Part shown: in pieces, positions 45,469 to 54,092 of the stretch
How positions within the stretch are numbered: the first letter of the stretch is position 1
Layout of the letters: every line of letters starts with the position of its first letter
Source of the DNA: Sporosalibacterium faouarense
Lineage (GTDB): Bacteria; Bacillota; Clostridia; Tissierellales; VENL01
Direction: 5' to 3'
NCBI RefSeq assembly: GCF_016765695.1
Contig: NZ_JAETGO010000037.1
Span: 141,715 to 205,714 of the forward strand
Length of the DNA: 64,000 nt
Notes under the pieces: model-generated
What the model saw: the letters and a program-made list of their open reading frames with translations, nothing else
The model's database searches: none
What the model was told of the DNA's origin: nothing
Translations under genes and position numbers: made by a program

Positions 45469-45975
45469 TTATTGTATTATTTCTTTTAATTTCTGCCTAT
45501 AAAGTTCTGCTGTTTCATGATACTCCATAATAATTCCTTCTTCTTTCACAAAATTCCCATAACCCCTCGACTCTCCTTTTAATCGAGGTAAAAGCTGAAA
45601 ATGGAGATGGTTCCTTTTGCCGTCACAAATTGTACACATATACACTTTTTCTGCACCTAAAATTTCTTTATGGAGTTTAATTATTACTTCTGATATTTTT
45701 AATATATGTACTCCTAGTTCAAGAGGCATTTCAGAAATATCTTCATAATGCTCCTTTGATACAATAATGGTCTGTCCAGTTGCTCTTGGGTATTTTTCAA
45801 ACTGACACCTTACCTTTTCATCCTCATAGAAGATTAACCCTTCATCAGGAAATATATCTCCTGTCCTAAAGTTATAACATCCAAAACATATACCCTTTTC
45901 CTGCAATTCATTTATTCTTTCAGATCTTTTCTTCAATGCTTTTTCTTCACTGTCTGACAATTTTTTAACATACAT
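45469..45975 (-). CDS. HIT family protein
   Basis: The 168-residue protein carries the histidine triad at RNHLHFQLLP (about 122-131), in the variant H-x-H-x-Q of the galactose-1-phosphate-uridylyltransferase-like side of the superfamily. ICFGCYNF near the N-terminus gives two cysteines that may bind zinc. YPRATGQTIIVSKEHYEDI is the family's central block. GGGGATGAGTT precedes the ATG. A nucleotide hydrolase or transferase role is likely. Confidence 0.8.
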   Translation of the reverse strand: MYVKKLSDSEEKALKKRSERINELQEKGICFGCYNFRTGDIFPDEGLIFYEDEKVRCQFEKYPRATGQTIIVSKEHYEDISEMPLELGVHILKISEVIIKLHKEILGAEKVYMCTICDGKRNHLHFQLLPRLKGESRGYGNFVKEEGIIMEYHETAELYRQKLKEIIQ

Positions 45976-46052
45976 TTTAACTCATCCCCTTACAAAGTTA
46001 ATATAAATTGCTACTAAAAATATAGTGAAGTACTAAACTTATACTATGTCCA

Positions 46053-47018
46053 TTATGAGCATAGTATAGAGTCTATTTCAAACCAGTTTTCCGTTAACCA
46101 AAGGATCTCATCTTTAAAACGTCCTGCTTTTCCTCGGTACTTTCTAAAAAATTCAGGCTGTATCCACCACGGTACTTCAATACACCATGAAAGTCGTAAA
46201 GCGTCTGCTATATTAGGTAAAGTCAGCATTAAATGCTGAGAATAGCCTTCAAGAAAAGCATATGTTTTCTCAATGTTTATTACATTATCTTTCAATGCAA
46301 AAGATAATATTGCTCTTCCTATGTCATGCCAAATGTAGCTGTAACTGTTGCGGTCAAAATCAATTATGGCAGATACACAATCTACATCGAAAAGGATATT
46401 ATCCGAAGTAAAATCTTCATGGGCAATCCCCTTGGGCAGTTTTTCAAAAAACTCATTTGTAAGCTGTTTTAAAATAGGTTCTTGGGCAAGCACAGCTTCT
46501 CTATATTCAATGGGCATGTCAGATGAACATTCCTGCATACTGTCATGAAAGTTAGTCCATAACGAATCTATAACTTGTCTATTGTTAATAGGAAACCCTT
46601 TAACCGAAAGCTCAGGAATCTGAGAAAAAGCTTTGTGCATTAACCCGCAAGCATTACCAAGACTGTGCATTTGCATTGTTGTAATTGTGCTAGGATTTTC
46701 TACCTTACCCAAGTGAAAATCCATAACCATATAGGCTGTTTCATTATCCAACAGACGAATAGCATTCCCTCCATACTGCCAGATTGATGGACAAGGAACA
46801 CCATTTTTTTCAAGAATAATCTGTCGTTGCAACGCAGACTCAATTAGCTTCAATTTATCTCTACTAAATCGCTTATTACTAAATTGTTTAACCAATACTT
46901 CACCTTTATCAGTGGAAACCTTCCATTGCTTATTTAACCATCCACCCGTTACTGGAGTAATCTTATTACAAATTATCCCATAACTATCTTTCAAATCATA
47001 TATAATACTGTCCTTCAC
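46053..47018 (-). CDS. Aminoglycoside-phosphotransferase-like kinase
   Basis: The 321-residue protein has the N-lobe NKQWKVSTDKGEVLVKQFS (Lys for ATP, about 28-46), hinge YMVMDFHLG, catalytic GIAHEDFTSDNILFD (H-x-D, about 194-208) and metal motif IIDFDRN. All catalytic residues are present. The group includes bacterial kinases related to CotS and antibiotic kinases. A 265 bp near-copy of its middle lies at 29211-29475. A palindrome CTATACTATG...CATAGTATAG spans the stop. Substrate unknown. Confidence 0.82.
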   Translation of the reverse strand: MKDSIIYDLKDSYGIICNKITPVTGGWLNKQWKVSTDKGEVLVKQFSNKRFSRDKLKLIESALQRQIILEKNGVPCPSIWQYGGNAIRLLDNETAYMVMDFHLGKVENPSTITTMQMHSLGNACGLMHKAFSQIPELSVKGFPINNRQVIDSLWTNFHDSMQECSSDMPIEYREAVLAQEPILKQLTNEFFEKLPKGIAHEDFTSDNILFDVDCVSAIIDFDRNSYSYIWHDIGRAILSFALKDNVINIEKTYAFLEGYSQHLMLTLPNIADALRLSWCIEVPWWIQPEFFRKYRGKAGRFKDEILWLTENWFEIDSILCS

Positions 47019-47193
47019 GTAATAACCTCCTGAACAGAATATAAATAAAACTGCATTGGCTGCAGCTCATTTAATATACTAGTGAATTTTACTGCCTTTC
47101 TATAAAAATTTTCTAATTACTAACGGATATAAAATTTTATCTTTTCTTAAAATAATTGCCAATTAACAAACTTCCGATTATATTTTAACCAAA

Positions 47194-47664
47194 TTATTCT
47201 ACTAAAACGATATCAAACTCAAATGGGAACTCCTTTGCTTCTTTAGCTCTAAAATCTACTTCAAAGCCTGTCCCATTTTTGTAAAAAAATCCACTTGTTA
47301 ATTCTATTTTAATGTAACACATATTCTCATCCTTTTCATTGTTATGTTCAAAATACCATGGTTCAAAAGCCTTTATCAGTTTCTCTCTTATTTCACTATT
47401 ATCAGATTTTAATGGATGGCCTATATTTTTAGCAATCCCACTAAATCTATATAGTTTACTACATAGAGATACATTAGGATTATTTTCCATTTCTTTTACT
47501 TTTTTCGATTTAGCATATGTTACAACATAGAAACTTTTATTAAAATAATATGTATCTATAAATCTCACAGAAGGTATATTATCATTTGATGTTGCTAGAG
47601 CAAATTGATAATCCCGTGCAAATAATTCATTCATAACCTCTAAACTTTTCTCATAAACTTTCAC
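47194..47664 (-). CDS. Pyridoxamine 5'-phosphate oxidase-like protein
   Basis: The 156-residue split-barrel flavoprotein starts MKVYEKSLEVMNELFARDYQ and has FALATSNDNIPSVRFIDTYY, FYVVTYAKSKKVKEMENNPN and CSKLYRFSGIAKNIGHP. It resembles FMN-binding pyridoxamine-oxidase-related proteins found singly in Clostridium. GGAGGAGATAA precedes the ATG. A deleted second copy is at 27660-27770. Confidence 0.8.
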   Translation of the reverse strand: MKVYEKSLEVMNELFARDYQFALATSNDNIPSVRFIDTYYFNKSFYVVTYAKSKKVKEMENNPNVSLCSKLYRFSGIAKNIGHPLKSDNSEIREKLIKAFEPWYFEHNNEKDENMCYIKIELTSGFFYKNGTGFEVDFRAKEAKEFPFEFDIVLVE

Positions 47665-47691
47665 TTTATCTCCTCCATTCTGTGATACATA

Positions 47692-47775
47692 CTAAAAATC
47701 TATTTTTCTTTCCCAATACTCTTTAATAGGTCTTGTACCAACAACTCTTCTAATTTCTTGTATATAGTCTGCCAC
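47692..47775 (-). pseudogene. N-terminal NUDIX scrap
   Basis: A 27-residue frame starts at GTG 47775 behind GAGAGGTG and reads VADYIQEIRRVVGTRPI, the well-known N-terminus of a Firmicute NUDIX subgroup, then KEYWERKIDF and a stop. The ribosome site is intact, so a peptide could be made, but the catalytic fold is gone. Confidence 0.55.
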
Positions 47776-47792
47776 TAAAACACCTCTCAACC

Positions 47793-48512
47793 TTAGTTTG
47801 TTTTGCTAAATATAATGGCATCACCACTTAAAATTCCTCCGTGGGGTTTCAATACATATTCAGTCAGATTTTTTGCTGCATCACGTTTTTCATATATTGA
47901 ATATACTGGGTTTAAAAGAGTTTCGATATATTCATAACTCTCATAACATTGGGATTTTAAATAATTAATCGTTTTCTTTCTTGTTTGATGCCACAAGTTG
48001 TTATTTTCGAGTAATATCGTTATCGCATTTGTAATTAATAATGAAGCTACATAATTAAACTTAATTACATCATCAATGTCCAATAAATCTTTATATATTT
48101 CAGTTAAGTCCGATCGCTTTTTAATTCTGTATCCTTCATTTTTCCACTTTTCATTCTCAGTGGGACCCTTATCAAGAGTTTTCTTTGCTTCCTCAACTAA
48201 TTGTTTAATTTCTGGAATTTTATCAAATAAAACAATTCCATCTGCTAAAGCAAAAAGTATGGGTATTTCATTTTCTGCAATGAATTTTTTCAAGATTTTT
48301 AAGTTCATTTCAACAAATTCAACAGTAATCCCGTATCGTACCTCATGCCTTTTTTCAAGATGATTTTTATTGGTTATTGCCAATAGGTCTATATCGCTGT
48401 TTGCACTTTCCTCACGCCTTGAAACTGAACCGTATAATATTAATGCTGAAACATTTTTATCTTTATATAATTCTTGAGTTATTCTATTAACCAATTCCTG
48501 ATGAGTTATCAT
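47793..48512 (-). CDS. Nucleotidyltransferase-domain protein
   Basis: The 239-residue protein has LILYGSVSRREESANSDIDL (G-S ... D-x-D, about 24-43) of the pol-beta-type nucleotidyltransferases, followed by a helical C-terminal half (VASLLITNAITILLENNN, KKTINYLKSQC) like kanamycin-type or HEPN-fused enzymes. CAGGGGGATTAAA precedes the ATG. It may modify a small molecule or be part of a toxin-like system; no partner is evident. Confidence 0.75.
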   Translation of the reverse strand: MITHQELVNRITQELYKDKNVSALILYGSVSRREESANSDIDLLAITNKNHLEKRHEVRYGITVEFVEMNLKILKKFIAENEIPILFALADGIVLFDKIPEIKQLVEEAKKTLDKGPTENEKWKNEGYRIKKRSDLTEIYKDLLDIDDVIKFNYVASLLITNAITILLENNNLWHQTRKKTINYLKSQCYESYEYIETLLNPVYSIYEKRDAAKNLTEYVLKPHGGILSGDAIIFSKTN

Positions 48513-48699
48513 TTTAATCCCCCTGCAATATAAATAATTTAAATCTTAAATACCTTATCCAAGAAATGAATCTGTATATATCATCTATTTCATACTTTCT
48601 TCTCAATGAGGTATTTAATTTAAGGAAAAAGTGACTAAGTAATCCCAACTCAGATGAGCTCTTGTAAAAAAAATTTTAATTTGTAAATATGCAATTTCC

Positions 48700-49120
48700 T
48701 CACTTATAAACCTCTTTTAAGAATACATCGTCAAGTTCATCTTTTGCTTCAAAGTAATATTGCTTTTTATCTATATGGTCTTTTAGTGTACTAACATTCA
48801 AGCCAATATAAGTATTTCCACTAGTCAAATCTATTTATATATATTTGTTAACAGTATTTATAAAAATTGTATATGTAATATTGCTATTAGCTTCTGGATA
48901 ACTTACCCATTGTCCTAGCTTATAAAGCAATTCATCCTGATAATTTCTCTTTAGTTTAATTGAATTAAGATTGTTAAAGAAGTTTTTGATTTCTTCTTTA
49001 TTATTCAAGTTAACTTCCTTCATTTTATATTTATTTTCATTTGTTATAACACTTAAATCTTTCCGAATAATTTTTATTTCTTTAATATTGTCACTGCTTA
49101 TATTGATAAAACTATTGATT
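48700..49120 (-). pseudogene. Hypothetical gene with in-frame stop
   Basis: The minus frame reads SDNIKEIKIIRKDLSVI, MKEVNLNNKEEIKNFFNNLN and QWVSYPEANSNITYTIFINT, meets TAA at 48835-48837, and continues in the same frame IDLTSGNTYIGLNVSTLKDH to a stop at 48700. One nonsense change thus splits a ~140-residue product. The start is lost or lies upstream of 49120. The style suggests the soluble part of a small lipoprotein. Confidence 0.55.
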
Positions 49121-49130
49121 CTATGTCTTA

Positions 49131-49205
49131 TGACAACTTGATTCGGTATTTATTTTACTATAGTGTATAATCTCAATCCTATTTTTAAATCTAATCAAGT
49201 TGTCA
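49131..49205. repeat. 75 bp element with 13 bp perfect inverted ends
   Basis: TGACAACTTGATT (49131-49143) and AATCAAGTTGTCA (49193-49205) are exact reverse complements enclosing 49 bp of A/T-rich sequence. No gene is inside. It is similar in size to the element at 33061-33137 but the ends differ. It could be a miniature transposon or an operator-like palindrome pair. Confidence 0.5.
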
Positions 49206-49334
49206 CAATTATTACTTACATCATAGTAATTATAGTGCTACCTTAACTTAAAATTAATTTCTTTCCAATCTGAGTGATTGGACCGTTATCATTAGATATA
49301 ATTGTTAGATGGAATCCAACAGGCTAAATTTGGA

Positions 49335-49425
49335 GCATCCTATTAAATAATCCTTCTAGGTCACCTTTTAGTTCGATTTCAGTTTTTAAAATTAAATTAA
49401 TGTATCTACTACCTATTTCGTAACA
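49335..49425 (-). pseudogene. C-terminal scrap of an HExxH-protein paralogue
   Basis: On minus the scrap reads YEIGSRYINLILKTEIELKG, then DLEGLFNRML, matching the last 30 residues of the protein at 57794-58579 (YEIGSRYIDFILRTKRELRG). The DNA TACCTATTTCGTAA is identical in both. The rest of this second copy has been lost. A GTTAGATGG core lies 25 bp further on at 49304-49312. Confidence 0.65.
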
Positions 49426-49489
49426 GTTGGCTTAGTCCTCACCATCTATTATATTTTCATAAGCAGGTATTTTACTTGCAACAACCTCA

Positions 49490-50011
49490 TTAGTAGAGGT
49501 TAATCCAATATATTTGCTGTTCTTTACCTTCATGGAGATTTTCACCTATTAATATACCACCGCAACTCATCGCAGTTTTACTTGAAGCAACATTATCTTT
49601 ATCGCAGATAATCATTACTTTTGGAATTTTCATATCTTTTGCAGTTTCTAAAACTAGTAATAATTGTTGCTTACCGTAACCTTTTTTTCGCTCAGTTGGA
49701 CGAATGCCATAGCCTATTTGTCCTCCATGTTTCTCTAATTCATTAGTTAAAGAGTGACGAAGTTGAATACTACCAATAATTCTATTATCAGATTTTCTTA
49801 CAGAAAAGAATGTGCTTGCATGAACATTCTTTCTAAGCTTATCTTTCTTAATTGAAAGAACAATATCAAGCCATTCATCAAAATCATTATAACGGGCTAA
49901 GCCACAACTACCATTGATATTAGTTTCCTCAAAGTCTAAATACTCTTGCTTATATTTCAAAATCTTTTCTTTTAACTCCTTTGATGGATTTACTAAAATT
50001 AATTCGCTCAA
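49490..50011 (-). CDS. GNAT family N-acetyltransferase
   Basis: The start is TTG 50011 (reads SELILVNPSKELKEKILKYK after the start), since AGGAGA lies ~8 bp upstream; the longer frame to 50080 has no ribosome site. The ~173-residue product has HGGQIGYGIRPTERKKGYGK (acetyl-CoA loop K-K-G-Y-G) and NVASSKTAMSCGGILIGE. It is a paralogue of the 18059-18577 protein. Confidence 0.8.
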   Translation of the reverse strand: MSELILVNPSKELKEKILKYKQEYLDFEETNINGSCGLARYNDFDEWLDIVLSIKKDKLRKNVHASTFFSVRKSDNRIIGSIQLRHSLTNELEKHGGQIGYGIRPTERKKGYGKQQLLLVLETAKDMKIPKVMIICDKDNVASSKTAMSCGGILIGENLHEGKEQQIYWINLY

Positions 50012-50103
50012 TTTAATTTCTCCTAATATAAATCGCCTGTAGTTCCTCTTATATAACAATTTCATCTCTAAAAAGCACAACCCTTATACCTGTGACTAAG
50101 ATT

Positions 50104-50182
50104 GCAACTAACGGTTCTAGTTGCTGACTCTGGGAATTATTATCAGGCATAAGTAGTTGAATGACAACCTTTTGTTAAGAAC
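50104..50182. repeat. Possible attC-like site
   Basis: CAACTAACGG at the left and CCTTTTGTTAAGAAC at the right have R''/R'-like cores (CTAAC / GTTAAG) 65 bp apart. It lies between the epimerase-like gene and the GNAT gene, the expected place. The centre is unlike the main family, so this is tentative. Confidence 0.3.
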
Positions 50183-50240
50183 TGCGGAAACCTAACCCTA
50201 ATCTTAGATGTAATATAAAAATGATGTGTTGTTTGTAGTA

Positions 50241-51056
50241 TCAACCAATTAAATAATTGATTACTGATTTATTAGTAACTCTTAATTGTTTAGGAAATTC
50301 ATTTATCCGTTTTGATAAGAGTGCAAAATATCCTTCTTCCTCAAAATTATCTTTAATTTTTGCATTTTTAAAGCCTAATCCTGTTATTAATTCTTTATAA
50401 AACTCCTTATAATTAACCACATCCTCCGACGTCAAATGAATAATTCCATGGAGATTATTGTTTATTATGTAGCATAATTGCTTTGCTATCATTACATCAG
50501 TATTAGTATTATGATGAAGTTTGGGATACACAACAATATCTTTATTGCCATGAAGTGAATTTAATAGTTCTTTCATCCTTAGAGAACCTTTGCCCCAAAC
50601 TTGAGGAATTCTTAATATACAAGCATTCTCATGTAATATATCAGATATTTTCTTCTCACATTCCATTTTATATTTTCCATATTCAGTACAAGACATTGGT
50701 AAATCATCTTCATAGTGAGGTTTACTCAAATCATTATCAAAAACATTTGTTGTAGAGAAAAAATATAAACTACCACCATACTTTTTTAAGTATTTAGCTA
50801 TTTTTAGATGTACAATCAGTTGTTTATCAAAATCTCCTCTTAAACATGAAATTATAATCTGGGGCTTTATAGTATTTAGTATACTATTTATTCTATCTTC
50901 CTCTTCAATATCTAGTTTAAAGCATTTATCTTGATTCAAAAGTATCGGATTTTGAAAGTAAGTTGAATAAACATCAAATTCATTATATTTAGTCATCTCA
51001 TTTATTAACGATGTTCCTATAAGTCCACTTCCACCCAATATTAAAATCTTTCTCAT
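50241..51056 (-). CDS. NAD(P)-dependent sugar-nucleotide reductase (RmlD-like)
   Basis: The start ATG 51056 (MRKILILGGSGLIGTSLINE) follows GGGAGGGATAA. The 271-residue extended SDR has Rossmann loop GGSGLIG (about 8-14), FFSTTNVFDN (Ser/Thr of the triad), YGKYKMECEK (Y-x-x-x-K) and LRIPQVWGKGS. This is as in dTDP-4-dehydrorhamnose reductases and related SAM-synthetase beta subunits. No other rhamnose genes are near, so the substrate is uncertain. Confidence 0.8.
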   Translation of the reverse strand: MRKILILGGSGLIGTSLINEMTKYNEFDVYSTYFQNPILLNQDKCFKLDIEEEDRINSILNTIKPQIIISCLRGDFDKQLIVHLKIAKYLKKYGGSLYFFSTTNVFDNDLSKPHYEDDLPMSCTEYGKYKMECEKKISDILHENACILRIPQVWGKGSLRMKELLNSLHGNKDIVVYPKLHHNTNTDVMIAKQLCYIINNNLHGIIHLTSEDVVNYKEFYKELITGLGFKNAKIKDNFEEEGYFALLSKRINEFPKQLRVTNKSVINYLIG

Positions 51057-51119
51057 AAGAATTATCCCTCCCATAACAAGTTATTCGTAATATTCCACCA
51101 TAGTCAATTAATTCATAAT

Positions 51120-51400
51120 TAAATCAATATGTTTTAATCCTTATGAAAAATACCTTGCAGCTCTGTTCCCATATTGCCATTGCACCTTAATGTTTCAGGT
51201 TTGGCTACACCTCTGAACTTAGCCTTATAAGAACACTCCTTGATTTGAGTACTAATCCTGTATTATTCGCCAACCTTAGAGACGACTCTTACTTAAAGCC
51301 TAGTAAATTTAAGGAGGCAATCTATGAATCTAATTTTTTCAATAGATATATCAAAATCTAATAGTTATGCTGCTTTTCTTTCTATTCTATGTAATTGAAG
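51120..51400 (+). mobile_element. IS110-family insertion sequence, 5' fragment
   Basis: Behind TTTAAGGAGGCAATCT an ATG at 51324 opens a plus-strand frame reading NLIFSIDISKSNSYAAFLSI, then a stop at 51396-51398. I-D-I-S-K-S is the first DEDD-domain strand of IS110 transposases. The ~200 bp upstream is noncoding and may contain the left IS end. It is the complementary half to the 38858-39230 fragment and has the same orientation. Confidence 0.6.
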
Positions 51401-51438
51401 AATAAAACCGATGCTCGTCCAAGTGTTCTCATTTATTT

Positions 51439-51861
51439 TCATTTCATTCGTTTAGAAATTGGATGATCTGCATTTAATTCTACTAAATCCCATAAGTTAC
51501 CATATAAATCTTTAAAAACAGCAACAGTTCCATATGGAGCTTCTTTAGGTTCTCTTACAAATTCAATGCCTCTTTCAACCATCCTTTTATAATCTCTCCA
51601 AAAATCATCTGTATTTAAAAATAGAAACACTCTACCTCCTGACTGATTACCTATGAATAACTCTTGCTCAGGCTTTGATGCTCTTGCAAGTAATATTGTC
51701 GTTCCTATTGAACCTGGAGGCGATACGACTACCCATCTCTTATTTTGTTCTGGTTGATAAGTATCTTCAACTAATGTGAAATCTAACTTTTCCGTATAAA
51801 ACTCAATCGCTTCATCATAATCTCTAACCACCAAAGCTATATGTACTATTGATTGAACCAT
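51439..51861 (-). CDS. VOC family protein (glyoxalase/bleomycin-resistance type)
   Basis: The 140-residue protein starts VQSIVHIALVVRDYDEAIEF and has the pair of beta-alpha-beta-beta-beta modules. His at HIALVV (residue 7), GGRVFLFLNTDDFWRDYKR, EPKEAPYGTVAVFKDLYGNL and the Glu in LVELNA give the usual metal ligands. GGGGGAATTTC precedes the ATG. A lyase, dioxygenase or drug-binding role is possible. Confidence 0.85.
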   Translation of the reverse strand: MVQSIVHIALVVRDYDEAIEFYTEKLDFTLVEDTYQPEQNKRWVVVSPPGSIGTTILLARASKPEQELFIGNQSGGRVFLFLNTDDFWRDYKRMVERGIEFVREPKEAPYGTVAVFKDLYGNLWDLVELNADHPISKRMK

Positions 51862-51905
51862 TTTGAAATTCCCCCTATTCTTTTACAACCTCACAATTAA
51901 AGTTT

Positions 51906-52052
51906 CATATAACGTTTTCATGTCTACAACACCTCAAAACTGGACTTTAAAGGAATACTTCTTGATGGAGCTTGTTTTCCAGTGAGAAAGTGTTATGTAC
52001 AAAGCTCAATGACCTTTCCCTAGTGCACTCTGCAAAAACTTTGTATACGATG
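51906..52052. repeat. attC-like repeat, well preserved
   Basis: Left CATATAACGTTTTCATGTCT, then ACAACACCTCAAAACTGGAC; centre TTGATGGAGCTTGTTTTCCA; right TAGTGCACTCTGCAAAAACT, then TTGTATACGATG. The ends pair as CATATAAC/GTATACGATG with a bulge. 147 bp, between the GNAT stop (52101) and the VOC start (51861). Confidence 0.78.
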
Positions 52053-52100
52053 GACCAGCTTTATAATATTTTCTTAAACTTGTCCACGCTATTAATAAAA

Positions 52101-52535
52101 TTAAAAATGAAGTATCATCTCAACTTCTTGGTCTTCAACTTCATTCATTTGCTGAAAACCTAGTTTTGTATATAATTTCTCAGCACGGTCATTCCCTTTG
52201 ATATATGCAATAACAATAGAATCGCACCTTTTATCTTGTTTCATCCACTCGATTGCTACTATCATAGATTGCTTCCCAAAACCTCTTCCTTGATATTTCT
52301 CATCAATCATGAACTGCCAAATAAAATAATTACTATATTCTTCATTAAATCTCAATAAAATAAAGCCCACCATAGTTTCATCACTATAGATTGCAAATGG
52401 TGTAACAATGTTACTAAAAACATAGGCTTTGGCAAGTGAATTTTCAATTGATGACACAAAACTTTTTTGGTTTTCAGCAACACTTAGTTCTAAACATTCT
52501 TTATAATTATCTTCAGTTATCTTTTTCAAACTTAT
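52101..52535 (-). CDS. Spermine/spermidine-type GNAT acetyltransferase
   Basis: The start ATG 52535 (MISLKKITEDNYKECLELSV) follows GAGGAGATTAACG. The ~144-residue protein matches the PaiA/BltD layout: AENQKSFVSSIENSLAKAYV (about 20-39), WQFMIDEKYQGRGFGKQSMI (acetyl-CoA loop Q-G-R-G-F-G) and AEKLYTKLGFQQMNEVED. Members acetylate polyamines, which is the likely but unproven substrate. Confidence 0.85.
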   Translation of the reverse strand: MSLKKITEDNYKECLELSVAENQKSFVSSIENSLAKAYVFSNIVTPFAIYSDETMVGFILLRFNEEYSNYFIWQFMIDEKYQGRGFGKQSMIVAIEWMKQDKRCDSIVIAYIKGNDRAEKLYTKLGFQQMNEVEDQEVEMILHF

Positions 52536-52640
52536 CATTTCCGTTAATCTCCTCAAAAAATATTTTAATATGTATTTATACAATAATTTAAAAATACTAC
52601 CTACATTTATTTAACAACATACTGTTAATTACTTAGTCTG

Positions 52641-52790
52641 TCGTATAACGTCTTCATGTCTGTAACACCTCAAAACTAGCCCAAAATGAATATCTGAGAA
52701 TAAAGCTTTGCTCCCAGTGAAAATGTGTGGTGTACATTTCAACCAGAACAATCCCTGTTTAGTCTTGTGCAAAAACTTTGTATACGCAGC
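52641..52790. repeat. attC-like repeat, well preserved
   Basis: Left TCGTATAACGTCTTCATGTC; centre AAAGCTTTGCTCCCAGTGAA; then AATGTGTGGTGTAC; right CTTGTGCAAAAACTTTGTAT, ACGCAG. The ends pair as CGTATA/TATACG. It ends 3 bp before the stop codon of the NHL gene and starts ~105 bp upstream of the GNAT ATG. Confidence 0.78.
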
Positions 52791-52793
52791 CAC

Positions 52794-53780
52794 CTATAGT
52801 TCTTTTTTTAACACTATTAAGTCTCCATCCCATTCAGGTATATATAGTTTGTTATCATGATAATCCATACTACAAATCAGGGATAAATTTAAATTTAATG
52901 GATTCCCTTCTGTTTTGATATTTCTTTTTCCTTTTTCTACATTTGTTTTTCCTGCAATAGTTGAAATAATATTACTCTCTTTTTCAACCATTCTTACAAC
53001 ATGATTTTGAGTATCTCCAATATAAATATTTCCTTCTTGATCTAATGCTAGTGACCAAGGCCCATCAAATTCAGCATTTGGATTCCCTCCCAATTTAGCT
53101 TTTATTGCAATATCACCATCTCCTATATATCCACCATCTCCAGTACCTATTACCACTTTAACTTTCTCTTCTTCTAAATCTATCATTCGTACTGAATAGT
53201 TCTTACTATCTAAAACATATATATTTCCATCAGGTCCGCACTTTAAATCAAATATCCAATTAAATTGTGCCAAATCAAAAGTAGTATCATCCTTTTGAAA
53301 TCCTGGTTTGCCATTTCCAATACTTCTTATAGCTTGTCCATCGCAACTAAATTTCCATACTCTACAACCAGTAATTTCATTAATCCATATACAACCATTA
53401 TGGTCATATAGGCAGTTCCCAATATCTTTCATACCAAACTCTTCACCATCTATTAGTAATGTAGCAGATTGTTCCTCAGGTATTACCTTGTATATTCGTT
53501 TGTTCCCACTACTAGAAACCAATAATTCTCCTTTGCTATTTCCCGATAAATAAACTGGTTTTTGTATATCAGCTTTAATATGAAATTTACTACTATATTT
53601 CTGAAAAGAGCCTAACGTCCATCTTAATTCCCCATTATCTTCAAAACATCCCACCCAATCATTATCATAATCTAGAACATATTGTTTCCCAAAATAATCA
53701 TGAAATCCAAGATGAGCAAACCCTTCTTTCCATAATTTTTCTTGTTTAAAATTAATTATCTTATCAACTACCCATTTCAT
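52794..53780 (-). CDS. NHL-repeat beta-propeller protein
   Basis: The 328-residue protein has repeated NHL-type blades: GKPGFQKDDTTFDLAQFNWI, GDGDIAIKAKLGGNPNAEFD, GPWSLALDQEGNIYIGDTQN and HVVRMVEKE. There is no signal peptide, so it is probably cytoplasmic. Six-blade propellers of this kind bind proteins or act as lactonase-like folds. GAGGTGGTTTA precedes the ATG. Promoter f (hexamer 54002-54007) lies ~220 bp upstream. Confidence 0.78.
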   Translation of the reverse strand: MKWVVDKIINFKQEKLWKEGFAHLGFHDYFGKQYVLDYDNDWVGCFEDNGELRWTLGSFQKYSSKFHIKADIQKPVYLSGNSKGELLVSSSGNKRIYKVIPEEQSATLLIDGEEFGMKDIGNCLYDHNGCIWINEITGCRVWKFSCDGQAIRSIGNGKPGFQKDDTTFDLAQFNWIFDLKCGPDGNIYVLDSKNYSVRMIDLEEEKVKVVIGTGDGGYIGDGDIAIKAKLGGNPNAEFDGPWSLALDQEGNIYIGDTQNHVVRMVEKESNIISTIAGKTNVEKGKRNIKTEGNPLNLNLSLICSMDYHDNKLYIPEWDGDLIVLKKEL

Positions 53781-53803
53781 TAAACCACCTCACTGACTTA
53801 TAG

Positions 53804-53960
53804 GTTATATATAACTTTTTATTTTTGCTACACCTTTGAAACTTTTACTCTATAATGAATCAAAATTCTTTAACTAATTTAGCACATAAATGATTTCAAT
53901 AAAGTTTGAAGATGTAGGTGCCTAAACTATAGATATCTCTAGTTACAGCTCTCGAGTTAA
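53804..53960. repeat. Eroded attC-like repeat
   Basis: ATATATAACTTTTTATTTTT, then GCTACACCTTTGAAACTTTT keeps the left-half order; AATTCTTTAACTAATTTAGC and GATGTAGGTGCC the right. The termini no longer pair well. It lies just upstream of the NHL gene and is joined to module f. Confidence 0.4.
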
Positions 53961-53967
53961 GTAAAAT

Positions 53968-54092
53968 CTCCAATAAGTAATTGGTTTTTTAACATAAATT
54001 CATTATATCAAATGTTTCATATTAATGACACTTAATACATTAAATCCCATAATTAAGGCAAAAAAATAAATCCATAATTCCTATGGATCTTG
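53968..54092 (-). repeat. Terminator-promoter module, copy f
   Basis: On minus: hairpin ATCCATAGGAATTATGGAT (about 54071-54089), T-run (54061-54067), conserved stretch, TGATATAAT (hexamer 54002-54007). Downstream an ATG reads MLKNQLLIGDFT and stops, matching the NUDIX start fused to copy d (MLKTNYIV). Similarity to copy d continues up to about 54230. Confidence 0.75.

Noticed and set aside
48076..48363. Plus-strand frame of 95 codons
   Set aside because: Antisense to the nucleotidyltransferase gene 47793-48512 and without a ribosome site.
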